Shown here: positions 16,891-33,087 of the stretch, in pieces
Numbering within the stretch: the first letter of the stretch is position 1
Layout: every line of letters begins with the position of its first letter
Translations under genes and position numbers: made by a program
DNA from: Pseudomonas sp. PDNC002
GTDB lineage: Bacteria; Pseudomonadota; Gammaproteobacteria; Pseudomonadales; Pseudomonadaceae
Reading direction: 5' to 3'
NCBI RefSeq assembly: GCF_016919445.1
Contig: NZ_CP070356.1
Span: 503,501 to 567,500, forward strand
Length of the DNA: 64,000 nt
The notes under the pieces: generated by a model
The model's database searches: none
What the model was told of the DNA's origin: nothing
What the model saw: only the letters and a program-made list of their open reading frames with translations

Positions 16891-17955
16891 TCAGTGGTAC
16901 TGCGCCGACAGCTCGTGCACGGCCTCGAAGAAGGCGCCGGCATGGGCCGGGTCGACTTCCGGGGTGATGCCGTGGCCGAGGTTGAACACATGGCCATTGC
17001 CGTTACCGAAGGCACCGAGGATACGCGCGACTTCGGCACGGATGGCGTCCGGCTTGGCGTAGAGCACCGCCGGGTCCATGTTGCCCTGCAGGGCAACCTT
17101 GTCGCCGACGCGGGCGCGGGCGCTGCCGATATCGCAGGTCCAGTCCAGGCCCAGGGCTTCGGCGCCGGTATTGGCCATGGACTCCAGCCACAGGCCGCCG
17201 CCCTTGGTGAAGAGGATCACCGGCACGCGGCGACCTTCGTGCTCGCGAATCAGGCCGTCGACGATCTTCTGCATGTAGGCCAGGGAGAACTCCTGGTAGG
17301 CCGCCGCCGACAGCGCACCGCCCCAGGAATCGAAGATCTGCACCGCCTGCGCGCCGGCGAGGATCTGGCCATTGAGGTAGCTGGTGACCGACTGCGCCAG
17401 CTTGTCCAGCAGAGCGTGCAGAGCCTGCGGATTGTCGTAGAGCATCGCCTTGGTCTTGCGGAAGTCACGGCTGGATCCGCCTTCGACCATGTAGGTGGCC
17501 AGGGTCCAGGGGCTGCCGGAGAAGCCGATCAGCGGCACGCGGCCGTTCAGCTCGCGGCGGATGGTGCGCACGGCGTCCATCACGTAGCCCAGGTCTTTCT
17601 CCGGATCGGGGACCGGCAGGGCGTCGATATCGGCCTGGGTGCTCACGACCTTCTTGAAACGCGGGCCTTCGCCGGTCTCGAAGTACAGGCCCTGCCCCAT
17701 GGCATCGGGGATGGTGAGGATGTCGGAGAAGAGGATCGCCGCGTCCAGCTGCGGGTAACGGTCCAGCGGCTGCAGGGTCACTTCGCAGGCCATCTGCGGG
17801 TTCATGCACAGGCTCATGAAGTCACCGGCCTTGGCGCGGGTGGCGCGGTACTCCGGCAGGTAGCGGCCAGCCTGGCGCATCATCCAGACGGGGGTGACAT
17901 CGACGGGCTGCTTGAGCAGGGCGCGGAGGAAGCGATCGTTCTTCAAGGCAGTCAT
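16891..17955 (-). CDS. hemE: Uroporphyrinogen decarboxylase
   Basis: A 354-residue HemE, which removes four acetate carboxyls from uroporphyrinogen III to give coproporphyrinogen III in haem synthesis, in the cytoplasm. The signature [11 protein letters not shown] lies at about 27-37, with the active-site Asp in ILFSDIL and the [13 protein letters not shown] segment downstream. Length is standard. The ATG at 17955 was chosen because [14 protein letters not shown] is the usual N-terminus; upstream in-frame codons lie over a terminator. Separate from gltD by a terminator and repeat. Confidence 0.96.
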   Translation of the reverse strand: MTALKNDRFLRALLKQPVDVTPVWMMRQAGRYLPEYRATRAKAGDFMSLCMNPQMACEVTLQPLDRYPQLDAAILFSDILTIPDAMGQGLYFETGEGPRFKKVVSTQADIDALPVPDPEKDLGYVMDAVRTIRRELNGRVPLIGFSGSPWTLATYMVEGGSSRDFRKTKAMLYDNPQALHALLDKLAQSVTSYLNGQILAGAQAVQIFDSWGGALSAAAYQEFSLAYMQKIVDGLIREHEGRRVPVILFTKGGGLWLESMANTGAEALGLDWTCDIGSARARVGDKVALQGNMDPAVLYAKPDAIRAEVARILGAFGNGNGHVFNLGHGITPEVDPAHAGAFFEAVHELSAQYH

Positions 17956-18000
17956 AACGGCATCCGGCAAAAAAGTGCGGGTATTTTCGCAAAGCCCAAA

Positions 18001-18032
18001 AGAAAAGGCACGGCGGGTGCCGTGCCTTTTGT
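18001..18032 (-). terminator. Intrinsic terminator downstream of gltD
   Basis: AGAAAAGGCACGG-CGGG-TGCCGTGCCTTTTGT region: stem GGCACGG/CCGTGCC with A and T tracts on both sides, placed between the gltBD end and hemE start. Confidence 0.82.
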
Positions 18033-18063
18033 CCATCGCGACAGTTTGTCGCTGCGTCAGCCT

Positions 18064-18133
18064 GGTAGGGCGCATAACGCCAGAGGCGTTATCCGCCGCG
18101 GCGGATAAGGCGTTCCGCCTTATTCGCCCTACC
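18064..18133. repeat. Dispersed palindromic repeat, GGGCGCATAACGC family (second copy)
   Basis: GGTAGGGCGCATAACGCC pairs with the region ending GCCTTATTCGCCCTACC, with inner arms GTTATCCGCCG and CGGCGGATAA. Same family as 12309-12392, here 9 nt past the gltD stop. Confidence 0.75.
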
Positions 18134-18142
18134 GGGGCACGA

Positions 18143-19570
<1,428 letters not shown>

Positions 19571-19588
19571 TCATCAAACTTCAGGCGC

Positions 19589-24034
<4,446 letters not shown>

Positions 24035-24069
24035 AGGGAACTCTCACCGGCAAAACTTTTATAAATTCC

Positions 24070-24272
24070 AGGGTCTGCTGACGTTTCGCCATCGCCCTGT
24101 TTCGCCGTGCAGGCTCGTTTCCCGCGCACCCTAAAGGCTCGGGCCGCATCTATCGTGCAGCGCCGCTTACGCCCCTGGTTCACCTGGAATGACCGTTCCG
24201 CGCGAGTTGCCACGTCTTACCCAACGTAGCGGCGGTTCCGGCCCTGGCCATGACGAAACGTCAGCAGACCCT
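24070..24272. repeat. 203-bp element with 19-bp perfect terminal inverted repeats, upstream of gltB
   Basis: AGGGTCTGCTGACGTTTCG at 24070-24088 and CGAAACGTCAGCAGACCCT at 24254-24272 are exact inverted copies 165 nt apart, with partial pairing a few bases further in. The interior is GC-rich and has short hairpins. It could be a MITE-like mobile remnant or a structured domain of the gltB leader RNA; I see no clear target duplication. A 60-codon open frame overlapping it (24031-24213, minus) is probably not a gene. Confidence 0.6.
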
Positions 24273-24435
24273 CTTCAAGCACTTCGCCTGTCTACCCGCT
24301 CAAGCGGCGAGTTTCCGATAGGCAAAGGGAGGTCATTGTACACACGGGGAAAGCGACGTCACTGAATTTTTTTGACGCACTGCTGACACCCTATGTCGCA
24401 TTTTTATAAGAATGCGACAAAAGAAACAAGCCAAT

Positions 24436-24475
24436 AAAAAAGCCGAGCCCCAGGGTATGGGGCTCGGCTTTTTCA
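24436..24475 (-). terminator. Intrinsic terminator after the damX-like gene
   Basis: AAAAAAGCCGAGCCCC-AGGGTAT-GGGGCTCGGCTTTTT: 10-bp GC-rich stem flanked by A and T runs, 22 nt beyond the damX stop on the minus strand; symmetric enough to work both ways. Confidence 0.9.
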
Positions 24476-24496
24476 GTATTGCGACAGTGCGACCTT

Positions 24497-26194
24497 TCAG
24501 CGCGCTCCGGCGATGTCCTGCTGGATGCTGGAGAAGGGACGCGCCCAGGGCTTGGAGGCCTGGATCTTCGCCGGCAATTTCTTGATCGCGGCCTGGGCGG
24601 CATTGCGGTCAGCGAAGTTGCCATAGGTCACGACGTAGAACGGCTTGCCTTGCAGGTTCTTGCGGAAGTAACGGTAGTCACCGCCGCCCTGCTGGCTGAT
24701 GAAGGCCTTGGCGCTGGCTTCCGAACCGGTGCCCAGCACCTGCACGGAGTAACGCGAACCAGCCTGGGACTGGTACCAGCTGCTTCCGCCAGCGCTGCCA
24801 CCGGTTGCCGCTGCGGGCTTGCTGGCGGGCTTGGCGCTGGCAACGGTAGTGGCAGGCTTGCTGGCCACCGGTTTGGCGGCCTGAACCGGCTTGGCCGGCG
24901 CAGTGGCGGCAGGCTTGACCGGCTCGGGACGCGGCGTGGCGGCCTGGGTCGGTGCAGGCTTGGTTGCCGGCTGCGCAACAGGTTGGGACTGGCTCGGCGC
25001 CGGCGGCACCGGATTCAGCGGTTTCGGGCCGTTGTTGGCCAGCGGCGTTACCGGCGGCGCAGTGGTGGTCACCGTCGGCGGGATGGCAGCAGACGGCATG
25101 CCGCCTTCGTCGGCATCTTCCTGTCCGCCGGCCTGGGCCAGCGGCTCACGAATCACCGGTTGGCTTTCGCCCACCAACGGCAGCGGCAGCGGCTGGTTGG
25201 AACCGGCGAACTCGACCGACGGACCGTTGCCCTGGGCATCCGGCTGTGGCGTCGCGCTTGGCTGCGCGGCCGTGCCATCACCCAGCGGCAGCTGAGACGA
25301 AGATTGCGCGGCAGTACCGGTCGCAGTTTCCGGCTTGCTGGTTTTGCCCTGCATGAACCAGGCGGCGATGACGCCAATGGCAACCACGCCGAGGATCGCC
25401 AGGTGTTTCTTCGGCAATTTGAAGCTCGGACCGGCAGCTTTGCGGGCACCGCCACGGTCAGCCAGCATTGCCTCGATCATTGCGTCGCGGGCGGTCTGGT
25501 TGATCGCACCCGGCCAACCACCGGACTGCTCGTGGATGTCAGCGAGCAGGTCGGCAGAGATCAGCTCGATGCCCTGCCCTGCTCCCTCCAGGCGCTGCGC
25601 CAGGTATTCGCGCGTCTCGTCCTCGCTGTAGGGCTGCAACTCGATGGCGTGGTAGCGCTCCTCGCCTTCGGACAGCACCTCCAGGCGCTGCAGCACTTCC
25701 GGCTCGCCGAACAGGAAGACATGCAGACGCGCCTCGCTGTTGCCCGCGGCCAGCAGCAGGAGGACTTCCAGAGCGTCGTCTCGCAGTTGCTCGGCATCGT
25801 CCACCAGCAGGTAGACGTCCTGGCCGGTGATCGCCAGTTGCGCGACCTTGGCCAGAATCGCCTCGATGCTGGTCTGGGTGATCCCCAGGCCCTGCGCCAG
25901 TTGGCGCAGCAAGGTGGATTCATCGGTGACCGAGCGGCCCGAAATGACCACGCTGGAAACCGCATCCTTGTTGGTGCTGGCCACCAGCGCCTGGCGCAGC
26001 AGCGTCTTGCCGCTGCCCAGCGGGCCGGTTACCGCCAGCAGCAGGTGGCTATAGCGAGCCAGGTGGTGCAGTTGGCCCAGCACCGGCTTGCGCTGGGCGG
26101 GGAAGAACTTGAAGCCGGGAACCCGCGGTGCGAACGGGTCATGACTGAACTGGTAGTGGGCCAGAAAGGCCTCGTCGGCATGCAAACTGGACAT
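24497..26194 (-). CDS. damX: DamX-like protein: AAA ATPase domain, transmembrane segment and C-terminal SPOR domain
   Basis: A 565-residue inner-membrane protein. The N-terminal ExeA/AAA-type ATPase domain has Walker A GPLGSGKTLL (about 56-65) and Walker B-like YLLVDDAEQL. A basic stretch and one membrane helix (HLAILGVVAIGVIAAWFM, about 268-285) follow, then a long Pro/Ala/Gln-rich periplasmic linker and a SPOR domain (SRYSVQVLGTGSEASAKAFI onward) that binds septal denuded glycan strands. It is expected at the division septum. It is 6 nt after aroB, in the same operon order as in other Pseudomonas. Confidence 0.85.
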   Translation of the reverse strand: MSSLHADEAFLAHYQFSHDPFAPRVPGFKFFPAQRKPVLGQLHHLARYSHLLLAVTGPLGSGKTLLRQALVASTNKDAVSSVVISGRSVTDESTLLRQLAQGLGITQTSIEAILAKVAQLAITGQDVYLLVDDAEQLRDDALEVLLLLAAGNSEARLHVFLFGEPEVLQRLEVLSEGEERYHAIELQPYSEDETREYLAQRLEGAGQGIELISADLLADIHEQSGGWPGAINQTARDAMIEAMLADRGGARKAAGPSFKLPKKHLAILGVVAIGVIAAWFMQGKTSKPETATGTAAQSSSQLPLGDGTAAQPSATPQPDAQGNGPSVEFAGSNQPLPLPLVGESQPVIREPLAQAGGQEDADEGGMPSAAIPPTVTTTAPPVTPLANNGPKPLNPVPPAPSQSQPVAQPATKPAPTQAATPRPEPVKPAATAPAKPVQAAKPVASKPATTVASAKPASKPAAATGGSAGGSSWYQSQAGSRYSVQVLGTGSEASAKAFISQQGGGDYRYFRKNLQGKPFYVVTYGNFADRNAAQAAIKKLPAKIQASKPWARPFSSIQQDIAGAR

Positions 26195-26200
26195 GGGACC

Positions 26201-27307
26201 TCAGTGTTCTCCTGCCTGACCGACCAGTGCCTGGTAGTCAGCGCGCAGTGTTTCTTCCAGAATCTCACGGGGGAATTCGGCGGTCACGACCGCGGCCCCC
26301 AGCCCTTGGAGCAAGACCAGACGCAAACGGCCATCGAGCACTTTCTTGTCGACGGCCATGTGTTCGAGAAAATGCTCGGCATTCATTTCCTGCGGCGGGA
26401 CGACCGGCAGCTTTGCCGCAGCGAGCAGGCGGATGCCACGATCACGCTCGCCCCGCGTCAACCATCCCAGCCGATGCGACATCTCAAGTGCCATCACGGT
26501 TCCCGCACCCACGGCTTCGCCGTGCAGCCAGACGCCGTACCCCATGTGGGTCTCGATGGCGTGGCCGAAAGTGTGGCCCAGGTTCAGCGTGGCGCGGACA
26601 CCGGTTTCCTTCTCGTCGGCGCCGACTACGCGTGCCTTGGCCGCGCAGGAGCGCTCGATGGCTTCGGTCAGCGCGGTGGACTCCAGCGCCAGCAGGTCGC
26701 CCATGCGCGCTTCCAGCCAGGTGAGGAAGGGCTCGTCGCAGATGAATCCGTACTTGATGACTTCCGCCAGGCCTGCGGACAACTCGCGGGGCGGCAGGGT
26801 AAGCAGGGTGGCGGTGTCGATGACCACGGCCTGGGGCTGGTAGAACGCCCCGACCATGTTCTTGCCCAGCGGGTGGTTGATGCCGGTCTTGCCACCGACA
26901 GAGGAATCCACCTGGGACAACAGGGTAGTCGGCACCTGGATGAAATCGACGCCGCGCTGGTAACAGGCTGCGGCGAAACCGGTCATGTCGCCGATGACAC
27001 CGCCGCCAAGGGCGATCAGCGTGGTCTTGCGGTCATGACGCGCCTTGAGCAGCTCGTCGAAGATCAGTTGCAAGGTTTCCCACTGCTTGTAGGCCTCGCC
27101 GTCGGGCAGCACGACCGAAGTGACTTTGTAGCCGGAGAGGGTCTTCTGCAGTCGATCCAGGTACAACGGCGCGATGGTTTCGTTGGTGACGATGGCTACC
27201 TGGCGGCCGCGGATGTGCGGCTCGAAGTAGCGCGGATCGTCCAGCAGCCCTTCACCGATATAGATCGGGTAGCTGCGATCGGCCAGATCGACGTTGAGTG
27301 TGCGCAT
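26201..27307 (-). CDS. aroB: 3-dehydroquinate synthase
   Basis: A 368-residue AroB, converting DAHP to 3-dehydroquinate in the shikimate pathway with NAD and a metal ion. Conserved segments: [52 protein letters not shown] and the metal-ligand His residues in [12 protein letters not shown]. Start is the ATG at 27307 (MRTLNVDL), the family N-terminus. It follows aroK by 50 nt, so the two shikimate genes are co-transcribed after pilQ. Confidence 0.96.
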   Translation of the reverse strand: MRTLNVDLADRSYPIYIGEGLLDDPRYFEPHIRGRQVAIVTNETIAPLYLDRLQKTLSGYKVTSVVLPDGEAYKQWETLQLIFDELLKARHDRKTTLIALGGGVIGDMTGFAAACYQRGVDFIQVPTTLLSQVDSSVGGKTGINHPLGKNMVGAFYQPQAVVIDTATLLTLPPRELSAGLAEVIKYGFICDEPFLTWLEARMGDLLALESTALTEAIERSCAAKARVVGADEKETGVRATLNLGHTFGHAIETHMGYGVWLHGEAVGAGTVMALEMSHRLGWLTRGERDRGIRLLAAAKLPVVPPQEMNAEHFLEHMAVDKKVLDGRLRLVLLQGLGAAVVTAEFPREILEETLRADYQALVGQAGEH

Positions 27308-27357
27308 GAAACCCCCAGGCAAGAAAGGGGACTAGGATACCGCAGATTGCAGCGCCG

Positions 27358-27876
27358 TTAATGGCGCTCCAACTCACGCAAGCGCTCAAGGATCTCCAGA
27401 ACGACCAGGCGCGGCGGCCGCTCGTCGGTTTCGATGATCACATCGGCAATTTCGCGATAAAGCGGATCGCGCATCTGCATCAGATCGCGAAGGATCTGAT
27501 CCGGATTGGGCTTCTGCAGGAGCGGGCGATTCTTGTCGCGCGCCGTGCGGGAAATCTGCTGCTCCACCGAGGCGTGCAGATAGATCACCTTGCCGCCGTC
27601 CTTGAGGATCAGGCGATTGGCGTCACGCATCACCGCGCCGCCGCCGGTGGCGATGACCATGCCACCTTCGGCGCAGAGCTCGGCGAGCATCGATTGTTCA
27701 CGCTCGCGGAAGCCCGCCTCGCCCTCGACATCGAAAATCCAGGGGATGTTGGCTCCGCAGCGCTGCTCGATCTCTTTATCCGAATCCTTGAAAACGAGGT
27801 GAAGCTCTTTGGCGAGAAGACGCCCGATGGTGCTCTTTCCAGCCCCCATCGGGCCTACCAGAATCAAATTGGACAC
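27358..27876 (-). CDS. aroK: Shikimate kinase
   Basis: A 172-residue shikimate kinase that phosphorylates shikimate at O3. Walker A is GPMGAGKST near the N-terminus; shikimate contacts are in [11 protein letters not shown] and GGGAVM. The GTG at 27876 gives the usual N-terminus ([14 protein letters not shown]). A TTG at 27888 that overlaps the pilQ stop (TTGA) is the alternative and would add 4 residues. No strong ribosome site is seen, so translation may be coupled to pilQ. Confidence 0.93.
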   Translation of the reverse strand: MSNLILVGPMGAGKSTIGRLLAKELHLVFKDSDKEIEQRCGANIPWIFDVEGEAGFREREQSMLAELCAEGGMVIATGGGAVMRDANRLILKDGGKVIYLHASVEQQISRTARDKNRPLLQKPNPDQILRDLMQMRDPLYREIADVIIETDERPPRLVVLEILERLRELERH

Positions 27877-27884
27877 GACATTGA

Positions 27885-30026
27885 TCAACGGCCGACTGCA
27901 ATGGCCTGATTATTCATGATCCGCGGGGTAAGGAAAACCAGCAGCTCGTTCTTGCTGTCGGTTACCGAATCACGACGGAACAGTCGGCCCAGCACCGGAA
28001 CGTCTCCCAGGAACGGAACCTTGTCGGTCGCCTTGGTCTGGGTGTTGGAGAACACGCCACCAATCACGATGGTTTCGCCATCGTTGACCAGCACCTTGGC
28101 GTTCACCTCGTTCTTCTTGATCGGCGGCACGCCGTTCAGGGCGTTGGCGTAGTCCGGCTCATCCTTGTTGACCTTCACTTCCATGATGATGCGGTTGTCC
28201 GGAGTGATCTGCGGGGTCACTTCCAGGGACAGCGCAGCTTCCTTGAAGGATACCGAGGTCGCGCCGCTGGAGCTGGCTTCCTGGTAGGGAATTTCCGAAC
28301 CCTTCAGGATCTTCGCGGTTTCCTTGTCGGAGGTGACGACCTTCGGCTGGGAGACCACTTCGCCGTTGCCGCCTTTCTCCATCGCAGAGAGCTGCAGGTC
28401 GAGGATCGCGTTGTTGGACACGAAGCCGATGCCGATGCCGGAAGTGGCGTTGGTAGCACCCAGGTCAACCGACGGGGTCGGGGAGTTGCTGGTCGTCGGT
28501 AGCGTACATCCGCCACCGCCGAACGGGCCGCAACTGGTACCGTTGGAGCCGCCAGTGCCGATGTTGCCGTCTTTACCCCAAGCGGCCCAGTTACCGAAGG
28601 TGAAGGCACCGCCCCAACGAACGCCCAGGCTCTTGCTGTAGTCGACGGAGGCTTCGACGATACGTGCCTCGATCATTACCTGGCGAACCGGGATATCCAG
28701 CTGAGAAACGATACGACGCAGCTCGTCCAGGCGATCCTGAGTCTGGTAGGCGATGATGCTGTTAGTCCGATCATCCACGGTAATCGAGCCGCGGACATCG
28801 CCCTGACCGCCCGTCGGAGCACCCGGAGCGCCGCCAGTGACAGACTGGAACAGCTTGGCGATATCGGAGGCCTTGGCGTAGTTCACCTGGATCAGCTCGC
28901 GACGCAGCGGTGCCAGTTCGGAAATCTGCTTCTGCGCCTCCAGCTCCTGGCGCTCACGCGCCGCGATCTCGTCAGCCGGAGCAACCAGCAGGACGTTGCC
29001 CACCTTGCGCTTGTCCAGACCCTTGGTCTTGAGCACCAGGTCCAGCGCCTGGTCCCACGGCACATTCTGCAGACGAAGCGTGATGTTGCCCTGAACGGTG
29101 TCGGAAGCCACCAGGTTCAGGTCGGTGAAGTCTGCAATCAACTGCAGTACCGAGCGCACGTCGATGTCCTGGAAGTTCAGCGACAGCTTCTCGCCGGTGT
29201 AGGCGAAGTTATCCTTCTTGCGCTTCTCGGCATCGTCCTGGGTCAGCGGCTTGATGCTGACAGTCATGCGATTATCGGTCTGATAGACCAGGTAATCGTA
29301 CAGACCGGTAGGTTCGATGGTGATGCTGGCCTTGTCGCCCGCCGCCGAAGCGTTGACGAACTGCACCGGCGTCGCGAAATCCTTCACGTCCAGGCGGACA
29401 CGGAGATTGTCAGGCAGCTGGGTCCGCGGGAAGTCGAGACGGATCTTGCCGCCCTGCTCCTGGATGTCGGGGCTGACGGTCGGATCGGAAAGATCGATCA
29501 CGACATTGCCTTCACCCTGCTCGCCACGCTGGAAATCAACATTGCGGATGGCCTTGCCGGCCGGAATGTAAGGCTTGGGCGCAGCCGGCCTGGCGACCGA
29601 TGCGGAGGAGGTCGGCGCCGCCGACGCGTTGGCGGAGGCAGCGGAGCCCGCCCCACCGACCACGATATAAAGGTTCGAACCGTCCGAACGGGTGCTGTAC
29701 GGAACCAGAGTGGTCAGGTTCACGATCAGGCGCGTACGGTCCTTGGCCTCGACCACCGTGAGGCTGCGGGCATTGCCCACACCCAGTTCACGATTCTTGC
29801 TGCCCAGCTTGTTCTGTACGCCCGGCAGGTCCAGCGCGATTCGCGCCGGTTGCTCGATCGTGTAGCCGCGCGGCGCGGCGATGGGCTCATCGAAGCCCAG
29901 TTTCAATTCGACGCGATCGCCCGGAAGCGCCGCCACATCGACACTCTGAAGATTGGCCGCCAACAGGGCCGGCGCGAAGACTGCCGCGAGCAGGGAAATG
30001 CTCAGGCGAGAAAGTACTCTGTTCAT
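27885..30026 (-). CDS. pilQ: Type IV pilus secretin
   Basis: A 713-residue outer-membrane secretin that forms the pore for the type IV pilus. After the signal peptide ([24 protein letters not shown]) come two AMIN domains ([20 protein letters not shown] and a second from about 165), the STN/N0 region ([22 protein letters not shown]), the N1 domain and the C-terminal secretin domain ([16 protein letters not shown]). A Gly/Ser/Thr-rich loop with two cysteines lies in the secretin N-terminal part. Start is the ATG at 30026; the in-frame codons upstream lack a signal peptide. Confidence 0.95.
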   Translation of the reverse strand: MNRVLSRLSISLLAAVFAPALLAANLQSVDVAALPGDRVELKLGFDEPIAAPRGYTIEQPARIALDLPGVQNKLGSKNRELGVGNARSLTVVEAKDRTRLIVNLTTLVPYSTRSDGSNLYIVVGGAGSAASANASAAPTSSASVARPAAPKPYIPAGKAIRNVDFQRGEQGEGNVVIDLSDPTVSPDIQEQGGKIRLDFPRTQLPDNLRVRLDVKDFATPVQFVNASAAGDKASITIEPTGLYDYLVYQTDNRMTVSIKPLTQDDAEKRKKDNFAYTGEKLSLNFQDIDVRSVLQLIADFTDLNLVASDTVQGNITLRLQNVPWDQALDLVLKTKGLDKRKVGNVLLVAPADEIAARERQELEAQKQISELAPLRRELIQVNYAKASDIAKLFQSVTGGAPGAPTGGQGDVRGSITVDDRTNSIIAYQTQDRLDELRRIVSQLDIPVRQVMIEARIVEASVDYSKSLGVRWGGAFTFGNWAAWGKDGNIGTGGSNGTSCGPFGGGGCTLPTTSNSPTPSVDLGATNATSGIGIGFVSNNAILDLQLSAMEKGGNGEVVSQPKVVTSDKETAKILKGSEIPYQEASSSGATSVSFKEAALSLEVTPQITPDNRIIMEVKVNKDEPDYANALNGVPPIKKNEVNAKVLVNDGETIVIGGVFSNTQTKATDKVPFLGDVPVLGRLFRRDSVTDSKNELLVFLTPRIMNNQAIAVGR

Positions 30027-30079
30027 CGTCTGATTCCGTCGTGCAGACTGCTGTTTGTTATGCATGTTCATCCCCGCCC

Positions 30080-30604
30080 TTAGGAGCGTTCCTTGAGAGT
30101 CAGGCTGCGCGGACGCTCAAGCCAGCCACCCTCACCGTCAGGAACGATTTCGACCACGTCGATCTTGCCTTCGCTGATCGCAACGATCTTGCCGTCGTTG
30201 CGCCCCAGATAGTCGCCGACTCGCACGCGATGCACCCCTCCTGCACCGCGCACCAGCGCGAACGTACCCTGCTCGTTGGCCAAGGTACCGACCATTTCGA
30301 AGGTTTCGATGTTGAAGCCCTCGAGGAACTGCTTGACCCGCGTTTCATCGGGTTTGACGACCCGGTTCCCCTTCTGCTTGACCGCCAGGTCGATCTTCAC
30401 GGGCGGCTGGAACGGGCTACGCAGGGCCGCTGCACTGTAGGTGAAGGCTTCATAAGGCTGGAACTTCGGCAGCGGCTCGATAGCCCCTTTCGGGCGAGCG
30501 CGCACTTCATCCATGTAGGCCTGCAGATCGCCGAAATCACTACCCGATCCGCATCCGTTCAGGCTCAGCAGCAGAAGACTGCAAATGATCAGCCGAGCCC
30601 TCAT
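30080..30604 (-). CDS. pilP: Type IV pilus inner-membrane lipoprotein PilP
   Basis: A 174-residue lipoprotein (lipobox SLNGC). Its disordered N-terminal region (FGDLQAYMDEVRARPKGAIEPLP) contacts PilN/PilO and the C-terminal beta domain (FEMVGTLANEQGTFALVRGAGGVHRVRVGDYLG) contacts PilQ, so it links the inner-membrane alignment complex to the secretin. Overlaps pilO by 4 nt and precedes pilQ by 53 nt. Confidence 0.95.
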   Translation of the reverse strand: MRARLIICSLLLLSLNGCGSGSDFGDLQAYMDEVRARPKGAIEPLPKFQPYEAFTYSAAALRSPFQPPVKIDLAVKQKGNRVVKPDETRVKQFLEGFNIETFEMVGTLANEQGTFALVRGAGGVHRVRVGDYLGRNDGKIVAISEGKIDVVEIVPDGEGGWLERPRSLTLKERS

Positions 30605-31245
30605 TTGGCAGCTCCCGGCGCATTCACTTTCACGCCCTTGTCGTTATAGCGGTAGGTCTTCGCCAGGATACTCATGCGCAGCTTGGAGGTGCTGTCGGGG
30701 CTCACGGGCTTGATGTCGAAATCATGCAGGGTGACGATCCGCGGCAGGCTGGACACGCCACTCACGAAGGTCGCCAGGTCGTGATAGCCGCCGACCACGC
30801 TGATCTGGATCGGCAGCTCGATGTAGAACTGCTGCGCCGATTCCGGCAGCAGCTTGATCTCTTCGAACTCCAGACCACTGCCCAGACCGGTGCGGGTGAT
30901 GTCCTCCAGCAGGCCAGGAACCTCGGTATCGCTCGGCAGCTGCCGCAGCAACGCACCGAACGACTCCTCCATCTCCTTCATCTGCGCCTTGTAGGCATCC
31001 AGGTTCGCCGCCTGGAAGGCTTTGGCCGAGAACTGCTCCTTGAGCGTCACTTCCTCCTGGCGCTGCTGATCAAGCTGCGCCTCGAGGTCCTTGAGGTGGA
31101 AGTTGTAACCAAGCGCCAACATGAGGATCAGCAACAGTACGCAGGCGATGACCTTGACCGCCGCCGGCCAGGAGCCGATGTTGTTCAGATCAAGATCGTT
31201 GATGTCGATCTTGCGCAAGCTTTCCAGCGAACTGGCCAGACTCAT
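30601..31245 (-). CDS. pilO: Type IV pilus alignment protein PilO
   Basis: A 214-residue bitopic protein: short cytoplasmic tail, one membrane helix (AVKVIACVLLLILMLALGYNF), a coiled coil (LKDLEAQLDQQRQEEVTLKEQF) and a ferredoxin-like periplasmic core. It pairs with PilN in the alignment complex. Start and stop overlap pilN and pilP by 4 nt each. Confidence 0.95.
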   Translation of the reverse strand: MSLASSLESLRKIDINDLDLNNIGSWPAAVKVIACVLLLILMLALGYNFHLKDLEAQLDQQRQEEVTLKEQFSAKAFQAANLDAYKAQMKEMEESFGALLRQLPSDTEVPGLLEDITRTGLGSGLEFEEIKLLPESAQQFYIELPIQISVVGGYHDLATFVSGVSSLPRIVTLHDFDIKPVSPDSTSKLRMSILAKTYRYNDKGVKVNAPGAAK

Positions 31246-31837
31246 TTCTTGGCTCCTTGCGCTGCGTTCTTCTTGTCGTCCTGCTTGTCCTCATCCGGCT
31301 GCGTCTGCCTGACGGTCAGCTGGAAGACGTTGGCCTGGTCCAGGGCTCCCTGGGTAACCGCCTTCACTTCGGTCAGGTTCGGCGAAGCCAGCCATTCCGA
31401 GGCATCGAGGTTACGCATGAGGTTGGATACGCGGTTGTTCGACTCCGCGGCCCCCGAGATGGAGATGGCGTTGCCGTTCATCTTCAGCTCGGTGAAATAG
31501 ACGCCATCGGGCAAGGTGCGAACCAACTGGTCGAACACGCGACCGATGATGGGCCGGTTACCCTGCAGGTCCTGGATGATCTTCATCCTTTCGAGCAACT
31601 GCTGACGACGGGTCTTCAGCTCGCTGATTTCCTTGATGCGCGCGTCCAGCACGGCGATTTCCTTGCGCAGGAAATCATTGCGCGCGTTCTGGTTCTCGAT
31701 GGCCGAATTGAAGTACTGGTCACCCAGGAACACCAGCGCACCAGAGGCCAGAAAAACCGCACCCAGAGTCACCAGGAAGCGCTGCTTGCGCTCCTCCCGC
31801 AGCTGTTCCCGCCACGGTAATAGGTTGATGCGTGCCA

Positions 31838-31838
<1 letters not shown>
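31242..31838 (-). CDS. pilN: Type IV pilus alignment protein PilN
   Basis: A 198-residue bitopic protein. The N-terminal INLLPWREQ motif, which docks into PilM, is at residues 4-12, followed by a membrane helix (LVTLGAVFLASGALVFLG), a coiled coil and a periplasmic fold. The C-terminus is Lys/Asp/Gln-rich. Overlaps pilM by 1 nt and pilO by 4 nt. Confidence 0.95.

Positions 31839-33087
<1,249 letters not shown>

Larger units (their letters stand above)
24035..24496. promoter_or_regulatory. 462-bp gltB/damX intergenic region
   Basis: The only gene-free stretch over 300 bp. From right to left it holds the damX terminator (24436-24475), a 9-bp inverted repeat (TGTCGCATT at 24394-24402 and AATGCGACA at 24411-24419), a possible minus-strand -10 TACAAT (24334-24339) with only a poor -35 in AGTGAC about 17 nt upstream, and the 203-bp inverted-repeat element. 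If that promoter is used, the gltB leader is about 290 nt. Confidence 0.45.

Noticed and set aside
24479-27361. 960-codon plus-strand open frame
   Set aside because: Antisense to damX and aroB, with low-complexity Arg/Gly/Leu translation and no family pattern.
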